64,000 nt of DNA from assembly GCF_001644195.2 (NCBI RefSeq), contig NZ_LWBL02000049.1, positions 1 through 64,000 on the forward strand. Direction: 5' to 3'. The position numbers and the translations under genes are program-made. The notes beneath the pieces were generated by a model. It was not told where the DNA came from, did not search any database, and saw only the letters and a program-made list of their open reading frames with translations. Shown here in pieces: positions 16,713 through 24,635 of the stretch. Positions within the stretch are counted from its first letter, which is position 1; the number at the start of each line of letters is the position of its first letter. The stretch comes from Bacillus marinisedimentorum. Lineage in GTDB: Bacteria; Bacillota; Bacilli; Bacillales; Bacillaceae_O.

Positions 16713-17040
16713 CCTGCCATATAATCCTGCCCCCATTGATTTTACCCAGTGCGAAACATCTTTCTCTACAGAGTGTTAAAAAAGCTTCCTTGAAATGCTG
16801 GGCCCAAGCCTGGCGGTTCCGCGATGTTGACCGTCTTCCAGTTTAAAAGCAAAGATATTCCCCTGCCACCTCTCTCACCCGCCTGAAAGATTTCCCATTT
16901 ATTGATGCCGGAACAGTTTGCATAGATATAGAGAAGGGAAGGGATGATGGAGGCAAACTTCAAAAATCTATACTTTTTTACAGCCAACATGATTTTATTT
17001 TGTTATAATAATGGGAAAATTCACGAGACGGAGGGGCACC

Positions 17041-17535
17041 ATGAACGAAAAAGAACTTGAAGTCCTGCGTTGTCTGGATGACGATGCACGGCTATCGACC
17101 GAGACCATCGCAAAAATGATCGGGATTTCGCAAGAAGAAACTGAAGAAATTATTCAAAAACTGGAAAATGACAACGTGATTGCAGGATACAATACGGTCA
17201 TCAACTGGCGCAATACCGGAATCGAGGAAGGTGTTACCGCCATGATCGATGTCAAAGTGACCCCTAAGCGCGAAGTGGGATTTGATGATATCGCCAAGCG
17301 GATTTACCGGTATCCTGAAGTGCAGTCTGTGTATCTCATGTCGGGAGCTTACGATCTTTCTGTCGTCGTTGCAGGGAAGTCAGTTTCCGAAGTGGGGCTG
17401 TTCGTATCAGAGAAGCTTTCCACTCTTGATTCAGTTATCTCGACAACCACTCACTTCATTTTGAAAAAATATAAGCATGACGGCACCATTTTTGACAGCA
17501 ACGACAAAGACAGACGAATTGTGGTGTCCCCATGA
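17041..17535 (+). CDS. alaR: Lrp/AsnC-family regulator (AlaR)
   Basis: A 164-residue feast/famine regulator: an N-terminal helix-turn-helix (LDDDARLSTETIAKMIGIS, about residues 8-26) and a C-terminal RAM-type ligand-binding domain with VYLMSGAYDLSVVVAG. The frame opens at 17011, but GGAGGGG at 17030 fits ATG 17041. Its last four bases overlap the start of the aminotransferase gene (ATGA), as in the alaR-alaT (yugG-yugH) pair of B. subtilis, where it controls the alanine transaminase gene. Probable ligand: alanine or another amino acid. Confidence 0.92.
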   Translation: MNEKELEVLRCLDDDARLSTETIAKMIGISQEETEEIIQKLENDNVIAGYNTVINWRNTGIEEGVTAMIDVKVTPKREVGFDDIAKRIYRYPEVQSVYLMSGAYDLSVVVAGKSVSEVGLFVSEKLSTLDSVISTTTHFILKKYKHDGTIFDSNDKDRRIVVSP

Positions 17536-18725
17536 CAGCAGAACGTTTTTTATCGGACTATGTCCAGCGGCTGAAGCCGTCTGGCATCAGGAAGTTTTTT
17601 GACCTTGCTGCCAATATGGATGATGTCATTTCCCTGGGTGTCGGGGAACCGGACTTTGTCACCTCATGGAATGTCCGGGAAGCGAGCATCCTATCGCTTG
17701 AAGAAGGCTACACATCTTATACATCCAATGCCGGGCTGATGGAGCTGCGTGAAGAAATTGCCTCATATATGATGGGCCGATTCGGTGTCGGCTATAAACC
17801 GGACAAAGAAATTCTCGTAACGGTAGGTGCAAGCCAGGCCATCGATCTTGCCATGCGCGCTGCCGTAAACCCTGGTGAAGAAGTGATTGTCGTCGAACCG
17901 AGCTTCGTTGCATACTCTCCGCTCGTCGAACTTACAGGCGGCAAAGCGGTGCCGATTGCCACGGCGGCGAAGGACGACTTTAAACTGCAGCCGGAGCAGA
18001 TCGAAAAGGTCGTCACCCCCAATACGAAAGCACTGCTGCTCTGTTCACCGAACAATCCGACCGGATCTGTGCTGTCAGCTGAAGAATTGGAAGCCATCGC
18101 GAAAATTGTGAAAAAGCACGATTTGCTCGTCATTTCCGATGAAATTTATGCCGAGCTCAGCTATGACGAACCGTATACCAGCTTTGCGGCAATTGATGGA
18201 ATGAGAGAGCGGACAATTGTGATCAACGGCTTTTCAAAAGGATTTGCCATGACCGGGTGGCGGCTCGGGTACGCGGCAGCTCCGGAGCCGATTCTCCAGC
18301 AGATGCTGAAAATCCATCAATATGCGATGATGTGTGCCCCGACAATGGCGCAATATGGTGCGCTCGAGGCGCTCAAGAATGGCATGAAGGACGTTGAAAA
18401 AATGCGCACAAGCTATCGAAGACGCCGAAATTACTTTGTCCAATCGCTCAATGAAATCGGCCTTTCCTGCCATCATCCCGGGGGAGCGTTTTACGCATTC
18501 CCGTCCGTCAAGGCAACCGGCCTCAGCTCAGAAGAATTTGCCGAGCGGCTCTTGATGGAGGAAAAGGTTGCTGTTGTTCCCGGCAGTGTATTCGGTGCCG
18601 GAGGAGAGGGGCATATCCGCTGCTCTTATGCTTCGTCCATGGAAAATCTGCAGGAAGCCGTCAGACGGATGGAGCGTTTCATTAAAGCGAACCGGTTGAT
18701 TGTGCCGAAAGCTTCTAATGGTTAA
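17532..18725 (+). CDS. alaT: Class I aminotransferase (alanine transaminase AlaT)
   Basis: A 397-residue fold-I PLP enzyme. SNAGLMELR and VGASQAID mark the cofactor cleft, SPNNPTGSV holds the conserved Asn, SDEIYAELSY the Asp, and K236 in GFSKGFAMTGWR is the Schiff-base lysine; the C-terminal Arg for the substrate carboxylate lies in GHIRCSYASS. Known function of the B. subtilis counterpart is transfer between alanine and pyruvate/glutamate. ATG overlaps the alaR stop, giving translational coupling. The substrate assignment rests mainly on gene order. Confidence 0.92.
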   Translation: MTAERFLSDYVQRLKPSGIRKFFDLAANMDDVISLGVGEPDFVTSWNVREASILSLEEGYTSYTSNAGLMELREEIASYMMGRFGVGYKPDKEILVTVGASQAIDLAMRAAVNPGEEVIVVEPSFVAYSPLVELTGGKAVPIATAAKDDFKLQPEQIEKVVTPNTKALLLCSPNNPTGSVLSAEELEAIAKIVKKHDLLVISDEIYAELSYDEPYTSFAAIDGMRERTIVINGFSKGFAMTGWRLGYAAAPEPILQQMLKIHQYAMMCAPTMAQYGALEALKNGMKDVEKMRTSYRRRRNYFVQSLNEIGLSCHHPGGAFYAFPSVKATGLSSEEFAERLLMEEKVAVVPGSVFGAGGEGHIRCSYASSMENLQEAVRRMERFIKANRLIVPKASNG

Positions 18726-18733
18726 CAGAACGA

Positions 18734-18766
18734 TAAAAAGCCAGCCTGTATAGGGCTGGTTCTTTT
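18734..18766 (+). terminator. Terminator after alaT
   Basis: AAAAAGCCAGCC pairs with GGGCTGGTTCTTTT around a 6-base loop. Confidence 0.85.
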
Positions 18767-18769
18767 ATT

Positions 18770-18945
18770 GGCAAAAAAATTATAAAACTTTCTTGTTATA
18801 TAAAAAGCCAGAAAGGAGTTATTCAGTTCCAGGCGCCAATGGCTATCGTCATAACCATTAATCACCTCGGAAAGGAAAAATCACCTTCAAGCGGGCCCCG
18901 CACTTATTTGTTCGCCGCTAAGCAGTCGCCTTGCGCTTTGGTTCC
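18770..18945. repeat. Dispersed intergenic repeat, family R1, copy 2
   Basis: Starts AAAAAATTATAAAAC just after the alaT terminator and shares the AAAAAGCCAGAA, CCAGGCGCCAATGGCTATCGTCATAA and GCTAAGCAGTCGCCTTGCGC blocks with copies 1 and 3. It is the most diverged of the three long copies; its inner CATAAGCGG-type stem is largely lost. Confidence 0.7.
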
Positions 18946-19134
18946 GGTATATGAAACCATAGATTGTGAGCATGAATATTGATAAGGGCCACCTCGACTT
19001 TGTAACCGCCTGAAGGCTTGCCAGTCGGCAAGGGGACAAATTGTAAGGGGACAACTAATACACGGCAGGAAGATAACTTCCAATTATCGAAGAAGGTATG
19101 ACAGCCGATATGCAGTTGGGAAAGGAGAAAAAAC

Positions 19135-19539
19135 ATGAGTTTATTCACAGAAGTTCATCAAATCAATATATGGGTGAAAGACATCAAACGCTCCAGCAAG
19201 TGGTATGAGGAAATATTAGGAGTGGAGACTTTAAGCGATTACGGAAGCACAGTCATGCTGAACTTTCCTTCATCCGAGTCCACTGTTATCTGTTTGATTG
19301 AAGTACCGGGAGATCACCGTTTGCCTTATCCGGATCATTCATCAATAGGAACTCATCCAGTTTTCGCGATCACACCTGAGTACGCTGAAACGTGCAAAGA
19401 AACACTTGAGGAAAAGGAAGTCGAAATCGTAAAAGGCGGCGGCAAAGCCCATTTTAAATTTAAAGACCTGGATGGAAATGTGCTTGAAGCATACCTTCCC
19501 GGCCTCTATGAAAAAGAGGAATATGAGCATTTGAGGTGA
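19135..19539 (+). CDS. VOC-superfamily (glyoxalase-like) protein
   Basis: A 134-residue vicinal-oxygen-chelate protein made of two beta-alpha-beta-beta-beta halves: VHQINIWVKDIKRSSKWYEEIL opens the first, and HFKFKDLDGNVLEAYLPG closes the second. Candidate metal ligands are H9, an acidic residue in the first half and E near LEAYLPG. Such proteins include dioxygenases, glyoxalases and resistance proteins; the sequence does not tell which. AAAGGAG lies upstream of ATG 19135. Confidence 0.85.
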   Translation: MSLFTEVHQINIWVKDIKRSSKWYEEILGVETLSDYGSTVMLNFPSSESTVICLIEVPGDHRLPYPDHSSIGTHPVFAITPEYAETCKETLEEKEVEIVKGGGKAHFKFKDLDGNVLEAYLPGLYEKEEYEHLR

Positions 19540-19568
19540 AGGGAAACGACTTCAGAATTTAAGATAAA

Positions 19569-19873
19569 GGCTGCGTTAAAGCTCAATGTATTTTTTTACA
19601 CTAGTTGATTGGAGTGGAAGATGAGAGACTCTTCGAAAATAAAAACCAATTTTCTTGGTGCGGAGTCTTTTCAAAGAAGCTCATTCAACGTCCTGCGGGA
19701 CTAGCGGGACAGGTGAGACCCCGCAAGAGCGATAGCGAGGCTCACCGCCCGCCTCGCAGAAAAGAAGACACTGTGAGTGCGACCGAAAAGGGAAGCAGGA
19801 ACAGATGTCGCCCTTGTGCCCCTGGGTGAAAGCGGGTGCCTGCAACGGAAATCAACTAGTGTTTAACAGAGCC
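19569..19873. mobile_element. MITE-like element, family M1, copy with 55-60 bp insertion
   Basis: A 305-base element with left end GGCTGCGTTAAAGCTCAATG and right end matching GTGTTTAACAGAGCC, the imperfect terminal inverted repeats seen in the copy at 49889-50138. The interior matches that copy (GGGACTAGCGGGACAGG, GCAAGAGCGATAGCGA, GCAGGAACAGATGTCGC) but carries extra sequence at about 19634-19690 with its own inverted repeat. No transposase frame, so it can only have moved with help from elsewhere. Confidence 0.8.
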
Positions 19874-19897
19874 TTCAGGAAAAAAAACAGTGCTCTG

Positions 19898-20116
19898 ATG
19901 GTGGAGAAGGAATGCATTTTAAATAGGCAGCAATACAGTAGAAGGAAGAGAGATGATGTAGCGCCGGCGCTAAATATAGTACTCTTGCTGTTATTATCAT
20001 TTTTAGTATACAGAGGAGTACAAAACGGAAGTATGAAATTTACCGTTAAGAAACTTGTACTGGGTCTACTTTTGACTATCGTAGCCATTAACGTGATTAT
20101 GATTTTTATCATATAA
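19898..20116 (+). CDS. Two-helix membrane protein, possibly truncated at its start
   Basis: A 72-residue frame with a basic N-terminal part (RRKRDD) and two hydrophobic helices (about residues 26-43 and 53-71). ATG 19898 has no clear ribosome site, and the open frame continues leftward into the M1 element that ends at 19873. The element may have replaced the original 5' end, leaving a gene without its natural start. Function unknown. Confidence 0.45.
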   Translation: MVEKECILNRQQYSRRKRDDVAPALNIVLLLLLSFLVYRGVQNGSMKFTVKKLVLGLLLTIVAINVIMIFII

Positions 20117-20269
20117 AATGCAATTTATATATTACGGAGCGGTCGAAAAAAGCACAAAAAAAAAGGCAAAACCATTTCCAGGCCTGCCAGCAAATATAAA
20201 AAAAGGGGGGGATAATAGAAAGCTTCATCATCAGTATTACCTGTTTGCCCTGTAAGTAAACATGGAAAC

Positions 20270-21556
20270 TCACTTTTTTTTGATTGTGAATTGTTTGATT
20301 CGCTGATCCATCTGCTCTGTCAGACTTTGCAGATGGCTAAATGCATTGAAAATATTTTCAATCCTTGTGTACTGGCGCTCGGATAGAAAAGAGATTGTCG
20401 TTGTATCATCAGCTGACTCTGCCGCAAATTCTTTCATTTGCATTAAAGAGCCTGAAATCTCCTCGGAAGCTGCCGCCATTTCTTCGGTGATCGCGGAAAT
20501 TTCCTGTGCTTCCGCTGCTACACGTTCTGACGAATGAAGGATCTCGGCTAATGACCTGCTTGTCTGTCTGACTTTTTCCATGCCGTCCTCAACTTGATGG
20601 TGGACTTCTTCCATTTTTGAAACAGCGCTTCCTGAGTCATCTTTGATCTGTCCGATTAGTTCGCTTATCTCCTCGGCAGCTTTACTGGATTGGTCGGCAA
20701 GTTTCCTCACTTCCTGGGCGACAACAGCGAAGCCTAATCCGGACTCACCGGCCCGTGCGGCCTCGATTTGGGCATTTAAAGCAAGCAAATTCGTTTGCGA
20801 AGCAATGTCAAAAATGGATTTGACCATTGTATCGATCTTAAGAGAGTGTTCAGCCAGCATCTTTAGGAGAGTGCGTGTTTCATCAGCAGACAGATGGATC
20901 TCGTTCATTTGAGATACTACCTGTTCCATGGAACTGCTGCCATCAAGGGCGATTCTGTTGCTGGTGATGGAATTCTCCGCCAGTGATCCGGCGCTGTCGG
21001 CCATCCTCTGGACGCCTGCGCTTAATTGCTGGATCGCTGCTGAGCTTTCGTTTGCCTGGACTTGCTGGAACTTGGCGCCTTCAGTAATCTGGTTAATGAT
21101 TTCGTTGATTTGTCCAGTGAACGACTTTGCGTCGTCAACTTCTTTCAAAAAGGAATTGAATGAGGATGTCAGTTCCCAGGAAAGCTCCTGGTTTTTTGCA
21201 ATCATGGAGCTGAATGAATCGGTCATTGAATTGAGCGAAATGGCGATTTGGCTGGTTTCATCCTTTGTGTGGACCGAGAACCCTTCTCTAAGATCTCCGG
21301 ATGCCATTTTTTTCGTGCCTGTTTCAATTTTACCGACGGTCTCCAAAATGGAAAAATAGAAGCCGACCGCCGCATATGCAAGTATGACAACTAAAATAAG
21401 GGCGGTACCCCACAATAACGGATGGTTGAACCAAGCGGCCCCCGCCAAAATAGGCGATAAAAAGACGATTGCCATTCCTGCAATTTTTACTTTGAAGGAA
21501 AACTGATTCAAAATGTTAATGACAGGAGAGCAAAGTTTCTGCATCATTGACTCCAA
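20270..21556 (-). CDS. Methyl-accepting chemotaxis protein without periplasmic sensor domain
   Basis: A 428-residue chemoreceptor. Two close membrane helices (about residues 23-42 and 47-72) with almost no external loop are followed by a short HAMP-like region ([12 protein letters not shown]) and the long coiled-coil signalling domain; the hairpin tip that binds CheA/CheW is in [33 protein letters not shown]. It lacks the usual external ligand domain of about 250 residues, so it should sense an internal or membrane signal. Start is TTG 21556, placed 9 bases after AAAGGAG; in-frame ATGs follow 9 and 12 bases later. Confidence 0.92.
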   Translation of the reverse strand: MESMMQKLCSPVINILNQFSFKVKIAGMAIVFLSPILAGAAWFNHPLLWGTALILVVILAYAAVGFYFSILETVGKIETGTKKMASGDLREGFSVHTKDETSQIAISLNSMTDSFSSMIAKNQELSWELTSSFNSFLKEVDDAKSFTGQINEIINQITEGAKFQQVQANESSAAIQQLSAGVQRMADSAGSLAENSITSNRIALDGSSSMEQVVSQMNEIHLSADETRTLLKMLAEHSLKIDTMVKSIFDIASQTNLLALNAQIEAARAGESGLGFAVVAQEVRKLADQSSKAAEEISELIGQIKDDSGSAVSKMEEVHHQVEDGMEKVRQTSRSLAEILHSSERVAAEAQEISAITEEMAAASEEISGSLMQMKEFAAESADDTTTISFLSERQYTRIENIFNAFSHLQSLTEQMDQRIKQFTIKKK

Positions 21557-21675
21557 GGCAGTTAACTCCTTTTAAGTGGAATGGTTGGCTGATCTCAGGA
21601 GTTGGACAAGTGCATTGCTGGTCTTCATGGTGGAGGCTTATCCTCATCTTAAAACAGGGCGGGGTATCCGCCTGC

Positions 21676-21708
21676 CCAAAAAAAAGCCTATAGAAAGGCG
21701 AAAGGCTA
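21676..21708 (-). terminator. Leftward terminator of the XRE gene
   Basis: Read leftward: AGCCTTTCGCC, loop, then ATAGGCT with eight T immediately after. It is adjacent to the stop at 21706. Confidence 0.7.
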
Positions 21709-22071
21709 TGCTTTATGATTCGTATATTTAATTTCATAAAGCATTTGCATAACATGCAGTAAATCTTCTTCTGAAAATTCGGTGGCCTTGCGCAGCAACA
21801 ATTTTGCCCGTTTCGTGCCAAGGGATTTTACGAGTTGTACGATTTCCGGATCGATATCCGCATTTTCCTGAGGTTCTTCCTTTTCTAAAAGTTCGCTTGC
21901 CGGTACATCAAGCACAGTTGAGATTTTTAAAATCGTTTGAAGATCCGGGAGCTGTTCCCCGGATTCGTATTTTTCAATTGTTCTGCAGCCAAGGCGTGTT
22001 TTAAGCGCAAGCTCTTCGACCGACATCTTGCAGTTCTCGCGGTTCAGTCTGATGTTGGCACCTACACTCAT
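21706..22071 (-). CDS. XRE-family transcriptional regulator
   Basis: A 121-residue protein with an N-terminal Cro/CI helix-turn-helix (residues about 4-60: IRLNRENCKMSVEELALKT, recognition helix around CRTIEKYESGEQLP, then LQTILKISTVLDVPASELL) and a C-terminal helical segment (VQLVKSLGTKRAKLLLRKA, DLLHVMQMLYEIK) that probably dimerises. GGGAGGAT lies before the ATG. Targets unknown; it is upstream of and codirectional with the chemotaxis gene but separated by a terminator. Confidence 0.88.
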   Translation of the reverse strand: MSVGANIRLNRENCKMSVEELALKTRLGCRTIEKYESGEQLPDLQTILKISTVLDVPASELLEKEEPQENADIDPEIVQLVKSLGTKRAKLLLRKATEFSEEDLLHVMQMLYEIKYTNHKA

Positions 22072-22197
22072 GTGTGATCCTCCCTTTCATATGATTCAAA
22101 GCTGTCTACACTATTTACTATATCATGTTAAGTGCTTCACATGCTTATTCCTTTTTGAACAATTTTTGAGTATCGTTGTTCCAATAAAAGGGAAGAT

Positions 22198-22327
22198 GCC
22201 ACCCGCCCGGCGGCAAGGAAGCCACCGTGAATGCGACCGGAGGGGAGCAGGAACGGATTGCGACATTGTGCCCCTTGGTGAAAGCGAGTACCTGCAACGG
22301 AAATCAACACTAACGTTTAACAGAGCC
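22198..22327. mobile_element. 5'-truncated M1 element
   Basis: Only the right half of the M1 family is present: GAGCAGGAAC, TGCGACATTGTGCCC, GAAAGCGAGTACCTGCAACGG, ATCAACACTAACGTTTAACA and AGAGCC. The left terminal repeat is missing, so this copy is fossil. The rest of the 22072-22500 gap holds the leftward transporter terminator and no gene. Confidence 0.75.
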
Positions 22328-22396
22328 ATTCAATAAAAAAGAGCTTCCGTTATTTCCATAACCTTTCTCGTTCCCCTTTTATATCAATAAAAATAA

Positions 22397-22432
22397 GCAG
22401 CCCAATAGTATTGCGAATTGGACTGCTATTTG
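22397..22432 (-). terminator. Leftward terminator of the NSS transporter gene
   Basis: Read leftward: AGCAGTCCAAT, 10-base loop, ATTGGGCTGCT, then TATTTTTATT. It is 70 bases past the stop. Confidence 0.82.
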
Positions 22433-22500
22433 GTGTGCTGTTTATTATTTTGTACTCGAGAATCGAACCAGTTACATTTTTTCTTTATCTAAAATATCCG

Positions 22501-23850
22501 CTAAAAAACACCCAATACATTCAGGAAAATAAGAACGATGGCAGCCGGGACGACAAAACGGATGAGCATATACCAGACAGTGAATGTCCAGTCCATTGGC
22601 CTGGCGTTTCCGGCATGGAATTCCTGCTCCAACACAGGTTTTTTCATCTTAAATGCAATGAAAAGGGCAATAAGCAGTCCGCCGGTCGGGAGTAAGATAT
22701 TGGAGGTAATATAATCAATCAGGTCAAAAACGGTTTTGCCGAAAATCATCACATCAGCAAGGACCCCGTTTGACAGATTGGAAGGAATGCCTGCAATGAA
22801 GACGATCAGGCCGCCAAGCCATGCCCACTTTTTCCGTTTTGCCCTGTCATTTTTTGCAACAGCCGATACGAGGATTTCCAGAATCGAAAATGCGGAAGTC
22901 AATGTCGCGAACAAAAGCAAAACGAGAAACAGCAGGAAAAAGATGTTTCCAAAAGCCAGTTCGTTGAAAACAGCCGGCAGAACGACAAATACGAGTCCCG
23001 GTCCTTCACCCGGTTCGAATCCGAATGTAAAAACAGCTGGGAAGATAACAAGACCCGCCAGCAGCGAAATTAAAATATTCATGCTGACAACCGAGGTAAC
23101 TGACCGGGTCAGGGATTCGTTTTTGCCCAGATAAGAGCTGTACGTGACCATTACCGAAACGCCGACACTGAGGGCGAAAAATGCCTGCCCGAGCGCCATG
23201 ATAGCCGTTTCGCCGCTGACGTCATTCCAGTCAGGCATAAGGAAAAAGTTCAATCCTTCGGCAGCACCGTCAAGTGTAAGGGAACGGACAGCGAGGATGA
23301 TGAACAGGATGAAAAGGGACGGCATCATCAGTTTGCTTGCCTTTTCGATGCCGTCTTTTATTCCGCCCGCAACAACAAATACAGTCAATGCCAGAAAAAT
23401 GAACTGCGCGGTGAGTGACTCCGCTGGATTTGAAATGATGGTGCCGAACAGGGCATCATACTCACTGCTCGTGAGTCCAGCCGTGCTGCCGGTCAACGCC
23501 CGAATCAGATAAGATAAAATCCAGCCGCCCGCCACGCTGTAGAACGAAAGAATCAATAGGGACGTTAAGATGCCGATATATCCGATATAGTGCCATTTGC
23601 CGTCCGGATCAATGCTTCGGTAGGAAGAAACGGCATCCTTTTGGGTGTTTCTGCCGATGATGAACTCCGCCAGCAGCATCGGCGCTCCGATTAACACGGT
23701 AAAAAGAAGAAACAACAGTAAAAAAGCGCCGCCCCCATTCGCTCCGGTCATATATGGGAATTTCCAAATCGCACCAAGACCGATGGCAGACCCGGCTGCC
23801 GCCAGTATAAATCCTAGTTTAGATGTCCATTGTTCGTGTTTTTTCATAAT
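22501..23850 (-). CDS. Sodium:neurotransmitter symporter (NSS/SNF) family transporter
   Basis: A 449-residue LeuT-fold Na+-coupled transporter with about 11-12 membrane helices. The family signature in helix 1 is clear: SKLGFILAAAGSAIGLGAIW followed by KFPYMTGANGGGAFLL, where the unwound region binds Na+ and substrate. The substrate is likely an amino acid, as for most bacterial members (B. subtilis YhdH and YocR are similar in size). The frame opens at 23943, but TTTGGAGGC lies 8 bases ahead of the ATG at 23850, where the family alignment begins. Confidence 0.93.
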   Translation of the reverse strand: MMKKHEQWTSKLGFILAAAGSAIGLGAIWKFPYMTGANGGGAFLLLFLLFTVLIGAPMLLAEFIIGRNTQKDAVSSYRSIDPDGKWHYIGYIGILTSLLILSFYSVAGGWILSYLIRALTGSTAGLTSSEYDALFGTIISNPAESLTAQFIFLALTVFVVAGGIKDGIEKASKLMMPSLFILFIILAVRSLTLDGAAEGLNFFLMPDWNDVSGETAIMALGQAFFALSVGVSVMVTYSSYLGKNESLTRSVTSVVSMNILISLLAGLVIFPAVFTFGFEPGEGPGLVFVVLPAVFNELAFGNIFFLLFLVLLLFATLTSAFSILEILVSAVAKNDRAKRKKWAWLGGLIVFIAGIPSNLSNGVLADVMIFGKTVFDLIDYITSNILLPTGGLLIALFIAFKMKKPVLEQEFHAGNARPMDWTFTVWYMLIRFVVPAAIVLIFLNVLGVF

Positions 23851-24020
23851 AGCCTCCAAATCATAAGTAAGCGTCTGATTTTTCTTACTATATAGTGCGT
23901 GCCAATGCATGTCAATAGTATGATGGAAAGAGGGATATGGCATAAGATGGGTTAAGAAAATAATGGGAAAATTGGTGTGCTGATTAGAGTGCCCGAATTA
24001 TTTTGCAAGAAAAGTTTTTT

Positions 24021-24048
24021 GCAACATTCTTTTTTCTGGCTGCGTTAT
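24021..24048 (+). promoter_or_regulatory. Candidate ECF-sigma promoter of the first sigma operon
   Basis: GCAAC (24021-24025), 17 bases, CGTTAT (24043-24048). AAC with CGT at this distance is the usual ECF promoter pattern, and ECF genes commonly transcribe themselves. The -35 is weaker than in the second operon (50160). Confidence 0.5.
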
Positions 24049-24077
24049 ATAAGTGAAAAAAGGGGGGCAGGCGCGCT

Positions 24078-24635
24078 ATGGAAGAAATGGAATTAATCGA
24101 GAAAGCGAAGAATCAGGATATGAATGCGTTTCGCGAGCTGGTTGATCTTTATTTGCCGGTAGTCGAGCGGTTTGCCTATCAGCTCGGCAACCGTCCGGGA
24201 GAGGTGGAGGATGTCACCCAGGAGGTGTTTCTGCGTGTGTACCGCTTCCTGGATCAATATCACAGCGCCAAGTTCACGACCTGGCTGTACAAAATCACGT
24301 TAAATGTGACGCGCGATGCTGCCCGCAAGCGCTCGTCAGACACACGGAAAGTGATCAAGCTCAAGCAGGAGCGGCAGGAAACCTATGCGCCGACTGAACA
24401 TCAGGTTCTTCAGCATGAAGAAGACCATATCTTGCATATTTGCATTCAAAAGCTGGATGAAAAATATCGGATACCACTGGTGCTGTATTACTTTCACGAT
24501 AAAAAATATGATGAAATCGCGGAAATAATGGAACTCACGTTATCGACCGTAAAGACGAGGCTTCTGCGGGCGAAAAAACTGTTGAAGGCCGCATTTGAAG
24601 AAGAAGAGCGGAAGGAGGGCGGCTACCATGGGTGA
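24078..24635 (+). CDS. ECF-family RNA polymerase sigma factor
   Basis: A 185-residue group 4 sigma factor. Region 2 is seen as NAFRELVDLYLPVVERFAY through EVEDVTQEVFLRVYRFLDQY, with the -10 recognising WLYKITLNVTRDAARK; region 4 as LDEKYRIPLVLYYFHDKKY followed by YDEIAEIMELTLSTVKTRLL, the -35 recognising helix-turn-helix. The last 8 bases overlap the anti-sigma gene, so the two are made in fixed ratio. It probably responds to an envelope signal passed by the partner. Confidence 0.93.
   Translation: MEEMELIEKAKNQDMNAFRELVDLYLPVVERFAYQLGNRPGEVEDVTQEVFLRVYRFLDQYHSAKFTTWLYKITLNVTRDAARKRSSDTRKVIKLKQERQETYAPTEHQVLQHEEDHILHICIQKLDEKYRIPLVLYYFHDKKYDEIAEIMELTLSTVKTRLLRAKKLLKAAFEEEERKEGGYHG

Noticed and set aside
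19104-19111. Sigma-D promoter (GCCGATAT) ahead of the VOC gene
   Set aside because: The -10 fits but the -35 is poor, it lies only 24 bases before the ATG, and a VOC protein has no motility link.
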